A stretch of 64,000 nt of DNA from Arthrobacter silviterrae. GTDB taxonomy: Bacteria > Actinomycetota > Actinomycetes > Actinomycetales > Micrococcaceae. A model generated the notes under the pieces. That model ran no database searches. It was not told the DNA's origin and saw nothing but the letters and a program-made list of their open reading frames with translations. This document shows positions 1 through 8,407 of this stretch, piece after piece. The position numbers were made by a program, and so were the translations under genes. The stretch's first letter is position 1. The number at the start of each line of letters is the position of its first letter. The stretch lies in assembly GCF_011045165.1 (NCBI RefSeq), contig NZ_JAAKZI010000003.1:62001-126000 (forward strand), in the 5' to 3' direction.

Positions 1-96
1 TACCGCGGGCAGCTGCAGGAACGGGTGGGGCCGACGGAAATCAAGGGGCGCAATCCGAAATTTACGGTCGCCGTGTCGGTGAAGCCCGCCTTCTGA
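1..96 (+). CDS. C-terminal end of an unidentified protein (truncated by window edge)
   Basis: The first frame is open from the window edge to a TGA at 94-96 and gives 31 residues ending in VKPAF. The codons are GC-rich at third positions like the neighbouring genes, so this is probably the tail of a real gene that begins outside the window. The fragment is too short and carries no motif, so no function is assigned. The next gene starts 165 bases downstream on the same strand behind its own ribosome binding site. Confidence 0.5.
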   Translation, partial: YRGQLQERVGPTEIKGRNPKFTVAVSVKPAF

Positions 97-261
97 CGTC
101 CGCGGGCCGCACCCCGGAACCGGCCCCGCCACAACGTCCCAACGGGCGTCCGGACCCTGGCTGCCGTGGCGTGCGCGCACTGGGGCGCCCGGAAGGGTAA
201 TCTGTCAGCGGGGGCCATAGGGATGCGTGCATCCGACACATCAAAGCTTTGCAAGGAGAAA

Positions 262-1527
262 ATGTTGGGTGTTCCCGAGGTTGGTGTGCCGGCGCGCCGT
301 CGAGGCACGAACCTGCCCAAGATGGGTGATTTCAATCAATCGGTCATCCTGGACTCCATCCGCCGCTCCGAGGAGGGTCTCAGCCGCGTGGAGCTGGCCG
401 GTTCCGCAGGCCTGGCCGCACAGACCGTCTCCAACATTTGCCGCCGTCTCCTGGATTCCGGATTGATCGTGGAAGCCGGCAAGGAAACGTCCGGCCCCGG
501 CAAGCCGCGCACCATCCTCCGCCTGAACCCGAAAGGCATGTTTGCGGTGGGCGTCCACATCGACCCGGCCCTGACCAGCTTTGCCCTGGTGGACGCCGTC
601 GGCACCGTCCTTGAAGCCTTGGAGGTTCCCACAGACTTTTCCCAGCCGGCCGAAGATGCCGTCAGGGCCATGGGACGGGAAATCCGGTCCCTGGTGGCCC
701 GTTCCGGCGTTGACGAGGGCCGCATTGCCGGTGTGGGCGTGGCAACGCCGGGACCGGTGGACGCGGCCAGCGGCACGGTGGTGGCCCCGCCCCACATGCC
801 CGGCTGGACGCGGGTTCCGCTGCGGGACATCCTGGCCGAAGCCACAGGACTGCCGGTCGTGATGGACAAGGACGTGACCGCGGCGGCGGTGGCCGAACTG
901 TGGACGGGATCCGCGGGCGGGGCGTCCAACTTTGTGTACGTCTACATCGGCACCGGCATCGGCGCGGGGCTGGTTCTGGGCGATGAGGTGGTCCGCGGCT
1001 CGTCGGGCAACGTGGGGGAGATCGGCCACATCATCACCGATCCCGACGGGCCCCCCTGCGACTGTGGGCGACGCGGCTGCGTCAAGGTCACCTGCATGCC
1101 CGAAACCCTCGTGGCCGAAGCCCGCGCACTGGGGGCCCTGCCCGCCGCTGAAGGAGCACACCCGGCCACCCTGCAGGCCGACCTCGCCGCCCTGGCCGCG
1201 GCCGCCCAAGGCGGCAACGCGGAGGCGGCCGGCATTCTGGAACGAAGTGCCTGGCGCCTGGCCGGGGCCGTCTCCGTGCTGACAAACCTCCTGGACGTTG
1301 ACCAGGTGGTATTTGGCGGGCCTTTCTGGCCCTCCCTGGCCGACACCTACCTGGCCCGGTTCCCTGACCTGCTGGCGCAGCTGAGCGTCACCACGGACGT
1401 GCACTCCGTCGGTGTTGCCGGAACCCGCCTGCTAACCAGTGGGGAGGCGTTTGGGGCCGCCTGCCTCGTCATGGAAAAGACGTTCAGCCCCAACGCCGCC
1501 CAGCTGCTGCTGGACTCCAAGCCGTAG
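262..1527 (+). CDS. ROK-family transcriptional regulator / sugar kinase-like protein
   Basis: A 421-residue protein with an N-terminal winged helix-turn-helix (about residues 20-75, with the run SRVELAGSAGLAAQTVSN) followed by an actin-fold ROK domain. The ROK zinc motif C-x-C-G-x-x-G-C lies at about residues 266-273 inside the signature GNVGEIGH...CDCGRRGC. Family members of this length with an HTH are usually repressors of sugar catabolic genes that respond to a sugar or sugar phosphate; the ligand cannot be read here. The ATG at 262 is chosen because AAGGAG lies at 253-258 and the typical ROK start begins just before RRGTNLPKMGDFNQS; the frame stays open upstream to a GTG at 166 without a ribosome site. 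Its target may be the gene cut off at the left edge. Confidence 0.85.
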   Translation: MLGVPEVGVPARRRGTNLPKMGDFNQSVILDSIRRSEEGLSRVELAGSAGLAAQTVSNICRRLLDSGLIVEAGKETSGPGKPRTILRLNPKGMFAVGVHIDPALTSFALVDAVGTVLEALEVPTDFSQPAEDAVRAMGREIRSLVARSGVDEGRIAGVGVATPGPVDAASGTVVAPPHMPGWTRVPLRDILAEATGLPVVMDKDVTAAAVAELWTGSAGGASNFVYVYIGTGIGAGLVLGDEVVRGSSGNVGEIGHIITDPDGPPCDCGRRGCVKVTCMPETLVAEARALGALPAAEGAHPATLQADLAALAAAAQGGNAEAAGILERSAWRLAGAVSVLTNLLDVDQVVFGGPFWPSLADTYLARFPDLLAQLSVTTDVHSVGVAGTRLLTSGEAFGAACLVMEKTFSPNAAQLLLDSKP

Positions 1528-1555
1528 CCGGCCCGGGCTGCGGGGTCCGGCAGGG

Positions 1556-1753
1556 CTAGTCCACGTCCTCGACCACCGTGCCGAACGGCACGTGGCTGTC
1601 GAGGTGGGCCTGCAACAGGGGCGGATCGATCACCACCCTGACCCCGTGGTCTCCCTCGGCTGCGGACTGCTGCAGAATGGGCTTGACGGTGGCAATGAAG
1701 TCGTCGTCCTTGCCCGCCAGGTATGCCTCGTATGCCTCCGGTAACTGTTTCAT
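1556..1753 (-). CDS. Small conserved-looking hypothetical protein
   Basis: A 65-residue reading frame on the minus strand, beginning MKQLPEAYEAYLAGKDDDF and ending VPFGTVVEDVD. Composition is soluble and mildly acidic, with a helical first half and a hydrophobic strand-like second half (VRVVIDPPLL). No known motif is recognised. The ATG at 1753 is preferred; a GTG two codons upstream is an alternative and neither has a clear ribosome site. It converges with the ROK gene with 28 bases between stops. It could be a chance frame, but the sequence reads like a protein and no competing gene occupies this stretch. Confidence 0.5.
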   Translation of the reverse strand: MKQLPEAYEAYLAGKDDDFIATVKPILQQSAAEGDHGVRVVIDPPLLQAHLDSHVPFGTVVEDVD

Positions 1754-1897
1754 GAACACACACTAGCGCTGCCTGCCCGGCGTGGACAGGGCCCATGGGA
1801 AGTTCTGCCCATTGCGGCAGGACCCGCAATTGGATGGACTGGAGCGCAAGGGTCGCCGCAGTGGTGCTCCGGCGCGCCGCAAGAAAGGCCACAGGAA

Positions 1898-2905
1898 TTG
1901 TTGCAAGCAAGTGTGTCATCCAGGATCGACCCCGCCGAGCTGGACCGGGTGCAGCGAATTGCTGGCAGCATTTCCCGCAGTTTTGAAGCGAAGGTGGTGG
2001 GCCAGGCACGGCTCCGCGAGACGCTCCTGCTGTCCCTGCTGACCGGGGGCCATGTGCTGCTGGAGTCAGTTCCGGGCCTGGCCAAGACGACGGCGGCCCA
2101 GACGCTGGCGGACTCCATCAGTGCCGCCTTCCACCGGATCCAGTGCACGCCGGACCTGCTGCCCAGCGACATTGTGGGCACCCAGCTCTATGACGCCGCC
2201 CACGGCACATTCGTCACGCAGCTGGGCCCGGTCCATGCGAACATCGTGCTCCTTGATGAGATCAACCGTTCCAGCGCCAAGACGCAGTCGGCCATGCTGG
2301 AGGCCATGCAGGAACGCCAAACCACCATCGGCGGGCAAAACCATCCCCTGCCGTCGCCGTTTTTGGTCCTGGCCACCCAAAACCCGATTGAGCAGGAGGG
2401 CACCTACCAGCTTCCCGAGGCCCAGGTGGACAGGTTCATGCTCAAGGACGTGCTGGACTATCCGAGCCCCGTGGAGGAGGCGGAAATGATCCGGCGCATC
2501 GACGCCGGCGTGTACTCCGCTGAGGCCACCCCCACCGCGGTGGCTGGGCTGGATGATGTGCGCCTGCTCCAAAGGGCAGCCAAGAGGGTGTACCTGGACC
2601 CCTCACTGGTGCACTACATCGTGGGCCTGGTCTACGTCACCCGGCACGCGGCAAAATACATTGACCCGGCGCTTGCCTCGCTCATCGAGTTTGGCGCCAG
2701 CCCGCGTGCCAGCATTGCCTTTACACAGTCCGCACGCGCCCTGGCGCTGCTGCAGGGCCGCGACCACGTCATCCCGGAAGACGTGAAGGCCCTGGCGGCG
2801 CGGGTGCTGCGCCACAGGATCATCCTGGGTTTTGAGGCTGTGGCCGAAAACATTCCCGTGGAAACCGTCATAGATGCCATCGTGGCCTCGGTCCAGATCC
2901 CATAG
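1898..2905 (+). CDS. MoxR-family AAA+ ATPase
   Basis: A 335-residue AAA+ ATPase of the MoxR group, chaperone-like enzymes that act with von Willebrand A (VWA) proteins. A Walker-A-type loop (VPGLAKTT) sits at about residues 57-64, Walker B (LLDEINR) at about 118-124, followed by the diagnostic TQNPIEQEGTYQLPEAQ segment and the C-terminal lid with R-x-SPRAS-like residues (FGASPRASI). The start is a TTG at 1898 (a second TTG follows immediately) with AAAGG nine bases upstream; a GTG at 1913 is possible. It leads a six-gene run with DUF58 and two VWA proteins, the classical MoxR/Bat arrangement, and likely remodels or loads metal onto a partner of the VWA proteins. Confidence 0.9.
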   Translation: MLQASVSSRIDPAELDRVQRIAGSISRSFEAKVVGQARLRETLLLSLLTGGHVLLESVPGLAKTTAAQTLADSISAAFHRIQCTPDLLPSDIVGTQLYDAAHGTFVTQLGPVHANIVLLDEINRSSAKTQSAMLEAMQERQTTIGGQNHPLPSPFLVLATQNPIEQEGTYQLPEAQVDRFMLKDVLDYPSPVEEAEMIRRIDAGVYSAEATPTAVAGLDDVRLLQRAAKRVYLDPSLVHYIVGLVYVTRHAAKYIDPALASLIEFGASPRASIAFTQSARALALLQGRDHVIPEDVKALAARVLRHRIILGFEAVAENIPVETVIDAIVASVQIP

Positions 2906-2957
2906 CCAGACCCCATGGCCAGACCCGCAGCCTGCCGCCAGCGTCCCCAAGGAAACA

Positions 2958-3842
2958 GTGCCCTCCCTTCTCAAATCGGTGAAGTCAAGGATGTACATCT
3001 TTGCGCACCGCAAAGCCCGCGGCCTGCTCGAGGGCGAATACGCGTCCATATTTCATGGCCGGAGCCTGGATTTTGAGGACCTGCGGACCTATGTCCCCGG
3101 CGACGAAGTCCGTGACATTGACTGGAAGGCAACCGCCCGGGTGGGGACGCCCCTCGTCAAGCGCCACAAGGCCACGCGCCGGCAGCAACTCCTCTTTGTG
3201 GTGGACACCGGGCGCAACATGGCCGCCATTGCAAGGGGCGGGGAGACCAAGAAGGACATTGCGGTCATGGCCATGGGAATCCTTGGCTCGCTGGCGTTGA
3301 ACCACGGCGACCAGGTGGCGCTGGTGCACGGCGATCCCCGCGGCACCCATGCCCTGCCGGCCCAGGGCACCGAAAGGCACCTGGAAGGGCTGCTGCAACG
3401 GGTGGACGCGGCCGCGACCCTGGGCGCCGGTGAAAGCAGGCTGGCCGGGCAGCTGGAATATGCGGCGGCCCGCTTCAAGCGGCGGATGTTGCTGGTGGTC
3501 CTCGCGGACGAGGTCGCCGTTGACGCCCGGATCACCAAGGTGATGCGCCGGCTGGCAGCCCAGCACGAGATCCTGTGGGTTCAAATTGACGACGCCGAGC
3601 TGGCGGGGGCCGAGGCAGCAGCCAGGGCCAGCTATGACGTGGCGGGGATGGGCCCGGTGCTGACCGTGCTGGCGGCGGACCTGGAACTGGCGCGGGACTA
3701 TGCCCGGGACGCGGCGGCGCGGGCCGAGGCGCTGACCGGGCTGCTGGTGTCCCGGGGGATTGCCATGGCCCGGATCGGCCACACCGGACAGGTGGTCCAA
3801 AGCCTCTTTGCCCTGCTGGAAAGGCACCGCCGTGCACAGTGA
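2958..3842 (+). CDS. DUF58 family protein of the MoxR operon
   Basis: A 294-residue protein with the DUF58 signature LRTYVPGDEVRDIDWKATAR at about residues 36-56, followed by a VWA-like fold that starts FVVDTGRN. DUF58 proteins are regular partners of MoxR ATPases; their biochemical role is unresolved. The GTG at 2958 is chosen because AAGGA is at 2949-2953 and the peptide that follows (PSLLKSVKSRMYIFAHRKARG) matches the usual beginning of the family. The gene begins 52 bases after the moxR stop and its end overlaps the next gene by 11 bases, indicating one transcript. Confidence 0.85.
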   Translation: MPSLLKSVKSRMYIFAHRKARGLLEGEYASIFHGRSLDFEDLRTYVPGDEVRDIDWKATARVGTPLVKRHKATRRQQLLFVVDTGRNMAAIARGGETKKDIAVMAMGILGSLALNHGDQVALVHGDPRGTHALPAQGTERHLEGLLQRVDAAATLGAGESRLAGQLEYAAARFKRRMLLVVLADEVAVDARITKVMRRLAAQHEILWVQIDDAELAGAEAAARASYDVAGMGPVLTVLAADLELARDYARDAAARAEALTGLLVSRGIAMARIGHTGQVVQSLFALLERHRRAQ

Positions 3843-4344
3843 AGCCGTGGCGGCCCAGGGCGGTTTCTACGCGCTGGCCGGATATTCCATCCTGTGGCCC
3901 CTGCTGGGCGCCGCCCTGCTGGTGCTCTGTGCCGGATGGCTGGGGTGGGTGTGGATGTCCACACGGCCCGGGAACACGGCCGCTGTGCCCCACTTTGTCC
4001 GGCCGCGAAACGCCGCCACCATCAAGGGCAGGTACCTGGCCCGGATCGACACCCTGGTCCGCCAGCACGACGCCGGCGAACGGGGACTGCGGGAGACGCA
4101 CCAGGAACTCAGTGCCGCCGTCCGTTCCTTTGTCCACGACATGACCGGCCTCAAGGCCCAGCGCATGACCCTGGCGGAGCTGCGCGCGCACCAGCTGCCG
4201 TCCGTGGTCCGGGCCGTGGAAACGTTTTACCCCGCAGAATTCGCCCCACCGGACCCCGGCCGCGGCGAGGGCGGCCCGGCGGCACGCACGGACGTGGCAC
4301 TCGCTGCCCGGGTGGCCAGGGATGCGGTGGCCACGTGGAGTTGA
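3832..4344 (+). CDS. Single-pass membrane protein of the MoxR/VWA operon
   Basis: A 170-residue protein with one transmembrane helix near the N terminus (about residues 12-38, ending WLGWVWM) and a basic, helical cytoplasmic part rich in Arg and Leu. It occupies the position that DUF4381-like proteins take in other MoxR-Bat operons, which is an inference from context and topology rather than a sequence match. The GTG at 3832 is chosen because GGAAAGG lies about nine bases upstream; a GTG at 3847 is an alternative. It overlaps the DUF58 gene by 11 bases and the following VWA gene by 10 bases, so translation is probably coupled. Confidence 0.7.
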   Translation: MHSEAVAAQGGFYALAGYSILWPLLGAALLVLCAGWLGWVWMSTRPGNTAAVPHFVRPRNAATIKGRYLARIDTLVRQHDAGERGLRETHQELSAAVRSFVHDMTGLKAQRMTLAELRAHQLPSVVRAVETFYPAEFAPPDPGRGEGGPAARTDVALAARVARDAVATWS

Positions 4345-5318
4345 AATTCTGGTGGCTGCTGCCCGTGGGGATCGCCGCCCTCGCCGCCGCCGTCGTGCTT
4401 GCCCTGCGGAAGCCGGGAAGGGACGGCGCCCCGGTCCCGGTGGCGCATGCGGACCGGCTGACGGCGCTGCCGCGGTACCAGCGGGCCCTGGCCGCACAGC
4501 GGCGGTGGCTTGCCCTGGGCGTTGCGAGCGTGCTGCTGCTGGCCGGCTCGCTGCTCATGGCGGCTGCCCGGCCGGTGTCCGCCAGCACCACCATTCCCGG
4601 GCAGGTGAACCGCGACATCATCCTGTGCCTGGACGTGTCGGGCTCCATGGTGGGCACCGACGAGGCTATTGTGGGGGCGTTCGCGGAGCTGGTGACCCGG
4701 TTCAAGGGGGAGCGGATTGGCCTGACGATCTTTGACTCGAGCGCCGTGCAGGTGTTTCCGCTGACCGACGACTACGAATTCGTGGCCGAACAGCTCGCGG
4801 CGGCCAAGAAGGCCATGAACAAGGACACCGCCAACTTTGACTTCTTCGCCGGAACGTACCAGCAGCCCGGGTCCTCCCTGATTGGCGACGGCCTGGCCAG
4901 CTGTGTGACCGGTTTCCCCGGGGGCGACGGCCAACAACGCTCCCGCTCAATAGTCCTTTCCACTGACAACATGCTGGCCGGCAAGCCGCTCTTCACCCTG
5001 GGGGAAGCCGCAGCATTAGCGAAGGCGTCCAAGGTGCGCATATACAGCCTCAATCCCAACGACTACAGCGAAGGCACCTACGCCGACCCCGTTGCCCAGG
5101 GGCTCAAGGACGCGTCCGCCACGACCGGCGGCGCCTACTTTCCGCTCACCTCCCCGGCCGCAGTGAAGTCGATTGTGGCGGCTGTGCAGGGCACGGAGGC
5201 GAAACGGCTCAACGGCGCCGCCGTGGTGACCGTGGCGGACCGGCCGGACGTGCCCCTGGGCTTGGGCCTGCTGGCCCTGGCGGGCATGGGCGTGGCGGCC
5301 TGGAAGGTGCGTCCATGA
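4335..5318 (+). CDS. VWA domain membrane protein (BatA/BatB-like)
   Basis: A 327-residue protein with an N-terminal membrane helix (FWWLLPVGIAALAAAVVLAL), a second one near residue 70, a VWA domain and a C-terminal helix (LGLGLLALAGMGVAAW). The metal-ion-dependent adhesion site is intact: D-V-S-G-S at about residues 100-104. This layout matches the Bat proteins that sit beside MoxR and DUF58. The start overlaps the previous stop; GTG 4335 is used here, while TTG 4341 in the overlap TTGA is equally possible. Its TGA overlaps the next ATG (ATGA), so the two VWA proteins are probably made in fixed ratio. Confidence 0.85.
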   Translation: MELKFWWLLPVGIAALAAAVVLALRKPGRDGAPVPVAHADRLTALPRYQRALAAQRRWLALGVASVLLLAGSLLMAAARPVSASTTIPGQVNRDIILCLDVSGSMVGTDEAIVGAFAELVTRFKGERIGLTIFDSSAVQVFPLTDDYEFVAEQLAAAKKAMNKDTANFDFFAGTYQQPGSSLIGDGLASCVTGFPGGDGQQRSRSIVLSTDNMLAGKPLFTLGEAAALAKASKVRIYSLNPNDYSEGTYADPVAQGLKDASATTGGAYFPLTSPAAVKSIVAAVQGTEAKRLNGAAVVTVADRPDVPLGLGLLALAGMGVAAWKVRP

Positions 5319-6322
5319 CACTTGAGCCCATATTGCCGCCCTGGTTGTTTTGGATTTCGGCAGCCCTCCTGGCCGGCTTTGCCGCGGCGCTCCTGGCCCG
5401 GCGGCGCACACCCGCACGCTGGCGGTACGCCGCGCTGGTGCTGCTTGTGGTGGCGGCCGCCGCCCGCCCCGGAATTCCAGGTGCCTCCGCCCCCGTGGCA
5501 GCCGCCGAGCTGAACGTCTTCTTCGTGGTCGACACCACGCCCAGCGCCGGCGCCGAGGATTTCGACGGCAACAGGCTGCGGCTGGACGGGATGAAGGGCG
5601 ACATCAACGCCATTGCCGGCCGGCTGGCCGGGGCGCGGTTCTCACTCATCACCTTCGACAGCACAGCCAAGGTGGTCCTGCCCCTCACCACGGACGCCAC
5701 GGCCCTGCGCACGGCGGCGGACATCCTCTCCCCGCAAACGGCGTACGTGTCCCAGGGCAGCAGCGTGACCGGCGCCAACGCCCTGCTCGGTACACGGCTG
5801 GCCGCGGCAGCCAAGGCCCATCCCGAACGGCCCCGGCTGGTCTTCTACCTGGGCGACGGCGAACAAACGTCAGCCAATCCGCCGGAACCCTTTGCAGCCG
5901 GCACGAAACTGGTCGACGGCGGGGCCGTGCTGGGCTATGGCACCAGCAGCGGGGGAAAGATGCGGGACTACGCCTTTGGCACCAACAAGCCGGGGGACTA
6001 CATCACTGACAGGTCCACCCGGGACGGCCGACCCGCACTGTCCGTCATCGACGAGAAGACGCTGCAGGCCATTGCCGGCCAGCTGGGAGTGCCCTATGTA
6101 CACCGGCAAAAGGCCGCCGGCATTGACGCCGCACTGGCCGATTCGGCGCCCCGGGCCGCCATTGCCGCCGTCAACGGGGGAACTGAGGACCGCCAGGGTG
6201 CCGGGCGCACGGAACTTTACTGGCTGCCCGCGCTCGCAGGCTTTGGCGTGGCACTGGGCGGCCTGCTGGCCTCCGTGCGGGCCCTCGCGAGGCTGGGCCG
6301 TGTGCGGGGGCGTGCCGCATGA
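5315..6322 (+). CDS. Second VWA domain membrane protein (BatA/BatB-like)
   Basis: A 335-residue protein with two N-terminal hydrophobic helices (about residues 8-50), a VWA-like domain and a C-terminal helix before an Arg-rich tail. The metal site is altered: residues 73-77 read D-T-T-P-S in place of the usual D-x-S-x-S, so metal binding may be weak or different. It likely forms a membrane complex with the upstream VWA protein. It begins with ATG in an ATGA overlap and ends in another ATGA overlap with the next gene. Family membership is clear from position and fold; the exact partner is unknown. Confidence 0.8.
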   Translation: MTLEPILPPWLFWISAALLAGFAAALLARRRTPARWRYAALVLLVVAAAARPGIPGASAPVAAAELNVFFVVDTTPSAGAEDFDGNRLRLDGMKGDINAIAGRLAGARFSLITFDSTAKVVLPLTTDATALRTAADILSPQTAYVSQGSSVTGANALLGTRLAAAAKAHPERPRLVFYLGDGEQTSANPPEPFAAGTKLVDGGAVLGYGTSSGGKMRDYAFGTNKPGDYITDRSTRDGRPALSVIDEKTLQAIAGQLGVPYVHRQKAAGIDAALADSAPRAAIAAVNGGTEDRQGAGRTELYWLPALAGFGVALGGLLASVRALARLGRVRGRAA

Positions 6323-7035
6323 ATCGAACTCAGAGGCGCAGGCGCCTCCTCCTGTGGTCATCGCCCGTCCTGCTCCTGGCCGTTGCCATGGCCGGGAAGC
6401 TGCTGAGTCTGCCCATCCTTGCCGGCCAGGCAAATTCGTCTTTTGACGCGGGCAGCTCCGCAGCTGTGGTCCGGGCTGCACAGGGACTGGACACGGCCAA
6501 CTTTGTGGAGCCGTGGAAGGCCCACTTTGCGCTGGGTGACGGACACGTGCTTGGCGGCAACTTTGCCGCGGCCCGGAGCGAGTTTGCCGAAGCCCTGACA
6601 TTGCGGCCGGGGCCGGAGGAATGCAAGGTGCGTGTCAACCTGGCGCTGACACTTGAAGAACTTGGCGACGAAAACGCAAAGGCCGGGAACACTCTGCAGG
6701 CCGTGGACTTTTACCGCCAGGGCAGCCAGGTGGTCACGGACGCGCCCCGCGGCTGTTTTGCGCCAGAGGGTGAAGGCAACAAATCCGGTGAGGGGGAGAA
6801 GCTGAAGGCGGCCGGCGATCGCCTGGCGGAGAAGCAAAGCAAGTCTGCCACGGCGAAGGATGGGGGCAAGGACGGAAAAGGCCAGCAGCCGGCGGACGCC
6901 TCGGCGCCGCCGCAAAGCAAGCTGGACCAGCTCGAAAGCCGCAGCGGCAATGCCCAGCAGGAGCGTTCCCAAAGCGGCAAGCTGAAGGAATCCTTCTCCG
7001 ACTCGCCGCCCCTGTCGTACGACAAGCCCTGGTAA
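6319..7035 (+). CDS. TPR-containing membrane-anchored protein (BatC/BatE-like)
   Basis: A 238-residue protein with one N-terminal membrane helix (about residues 10-32), a tetratricopeptide-like helical repeat region at about 48-135 (WKAHFALGDGHVLGGNFAAA, then VNLALTLEELGDENAKAG) and a C-terminal low-complexity part rich in Lys, Gln, Ser and Gly. TPR proteins commonly end MoxR-Bat operons and are thought to scaffold the VWA partners outside the membrane. It is the last gene of the overlapped run and is followed by a 349-bp non-coding stretch before metF. No intrinsic terminator is evident directly behind it. Confidence 0.75.
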   Translation: MNRTQRRRRLLLWSSPVLLLAVAMAGKLLSLPILAGQANSSFDAGSSAAVVRAAQGLDTANFVEPWKAHFALGDGHVLGGNFAAARSEFAEALTLRPGPEECKVRVNLALTLEELGDENAKAGNTLQAVDFYRQGSQVVTDAPRGCFAPEGEGNKSGEGEKLKAAGDRLAEKQSKSATAKDGGKDGKGQQPADASAPPQSKLDQLESRSGNAQQERSQSGKLKESFSDSPPLSYDKPW

Positions 7036-7135
7036 ACGGGCAGCCGTTAATTCGGCCACGGCCAGCAGAAAGCGTGCCAGTCATTCAAATCGACTGAAAC
7101 AATCCGTAAAACTTGCGTCTCAATTCGGTGCCGGC

Positions 7136-7165
7136 TTGCCGGTCGTGTGGGGGCATGCGTAAAGT
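7136..7165 (+). promoter_or_regulatory. Predicted promoter of metF
   Basis: A -35-like TTGCCG at 7136-7141 and a -10-like TAAAGT at 7160-7165 are separated by 18 bases. This would start the RNA near 7171, exactly where a stable hairpin begins, leaving a leader of about 214 bases before metF. The bases 7036-7135 upstream show nothing else that I recognise. Confidence 0.45.
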
Positions 7166-7170
7166 TTGAA

Positions 7171-7384
7171 GCACGTTAGTTCCTCAACGTGTGTCAGCGA
7201 CCTCCATTGTTCGGGGGTGTGGGTGCCCCCATGTGGGCCTGACATTTGCTCAGCGGAACGCCAGCGTTGGGCCGTCCCTGACGGCTCCGCGGGTGTCAAT
7301 CGCCGCCTCCAAGAAAACTTGTCCTGCCGCCGGGTGCACCATTGCCCGCGACGCGCGGGGCGACCCATCGCCAAGGATCAGCAA
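7171..7384 (+). promoter_or_regulatory. Long structured 5' leader of metF
   Basis: No gene is supported in this 214-base stretch. It contains a six-pair stem CACGTT/AACGTG (7172-7177 with 7186-7191), a six-pair stem TGTCAG/CTGACA (7192-7197 with 7239-7244) and, inside it, a five-pair GGGGG/CCCCC hairpin (7213-7217 with 7226-7230). Methionine genes in actinobacteria are often controlled by RNA leaders, so a regulatory RNA is plausible. I cannot find the conserved core of SAM-I, SAM-IV or cobalamin riboswitches here. A ribosome site AAGGA is at 7373-7377. Confidence 0.45.
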
Positions 7385-8353
7385 ATGTCCCCACCCAGAC
7401 CCCTGCAGCCGACCCCGCTTTCCGGGGGAGCGGCGCCCACCGCGCTTTCCTATGAATTGTTTCCGCCACGCAACGAGACGGCATCTGCCTCCCTGTGGGC
7501 CACCATCCGCGAGCTGGAAACCACCAATCCCGACTACGTCTCCGTCACCTACGGGGCCAGCGGCAGCAACCGCGACACGGCCGTGGAACTGCTCCACCGA
7601 CTGCTGTCCGAAACCACCCTGCGCCCCCTGGCCCACCTGACTTGCGTAGGCAACACGGCGGAGGAACTGGCCGGAATCATCTCCGAGCTGCTGGACCACG
7701 GGGTGCGCGGCATCCTGGCCCTGCGTGGGGATCTCCCCAAGGACGCATCCGGTGCGCCGAAACGGGGATCGCTCACATACGCGCAGGACCTGATTGAACT
7801 GGTCCGCCGCGTGGAACAGCGCCGCTCGGCCCTGCTGTGCGCGGGCAGGGTGGCCATTGGTGTGGCCGCCTACCCGGCCAAGCACCCCGAATCACCGTCC
7901 ATAGAGCACGATGTGGAAGTGCTCCTGGCCAAGCAGCGTTCCGGCGCCGACTTCGCCATCACCCAGGTGTTCTTCCATGCGGACCAATACAAGTCCCTCG
8001 TGGCACGGGCACGCAGGGCCGGGGTCAGCATCCCCATCATCCCCGGCGTCATGCCGCTGACCAGCCTGCGGCGCGTGCAGCGCCTGGGCGAGCTGACCGG
8101 CGTCGAGCCCGCCCCTGCCCTGCTGGACGCCCTGGGGCGCGCGGACGACTCCGCCGCCTCGCGCCGCATCGGCGTGGCAGCCACGGTGGACCTGGCCCGT
8201 GCGGCGCTGGACGCCGGGGCACCCGGAATCCACCTGTACACCTTCAACGAACACGCCGCCGCGCTGGAGGTCCTGGACAAGCTGCAGCTGCTGCGTCCCG
8301 GACGGCCCGCCGTGGCCCGGCGTACGCCGTCCCCCCAACTTGTGCAGGCCTAG
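7385..8353 (+). CDS. metF: 5,10-methylenetetrahydrofolate reductase
   Basis: A 322-residue flavoprotein that reduces 5,10-methylene-THF to 5-methyl-THF, the methyl donor used by the MetE encoded next. Family marks are SYELFPPRNE near residues 22-30 (Glu24 is the probable catalytic acid), the SVTYGASGSNR loop at about 55-65, LRGDLPKD near 114-121, and ITQVFFHADQY in the flavin/folate pocket. The ATG at 7385 has AAGGA seven bases upstream, and the family's N-terminal beta strand begins just after it. It is 54 bases upstream of metE on the same strand, so the two are probably cotranscribed under the leader described above. Confidence 0.93.
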   Translation: MSPPRPLQPTPLSGGAAPTALSYELFPPRNETASASLWATIRELETTNPDYVSVTYGASGSNRDTAVELLHRLLSETTLRPLAHLTCVGNTAEELAGIISELLDHGVRGILALRGDLPKDASGAPKRGSLTYAQDLIELVRRVEQRRSALLCAGRVAIGVAAYPAKHPESPSIEHDVEVLLAKQRSGADFAITQVFFHADQYKSLVARARRAGVSIPIIPGVMPLTSLRRVQRLGELTGVEPAPALLDALGRADDSAASRRIGVAATVDLARAALDAGAPGIHLYTFNEHAAALEVLDKLQLLRPGRPAVARRTPSPQLVQA

Positions 8354-8407
8354 GCTCCGGCCTGGTCATTGCAACCACTCTTCAAGAAACAAACCCTAAG
8401 GAATCCC

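Noticed and set aside
7171-7384. SAM-I, SAM-IV or cobalamin riboswitch upstream of metF-metE
   Set aside because: Stems are present but I could not find the conserved core sequences of these classes by eye, so no class is named.
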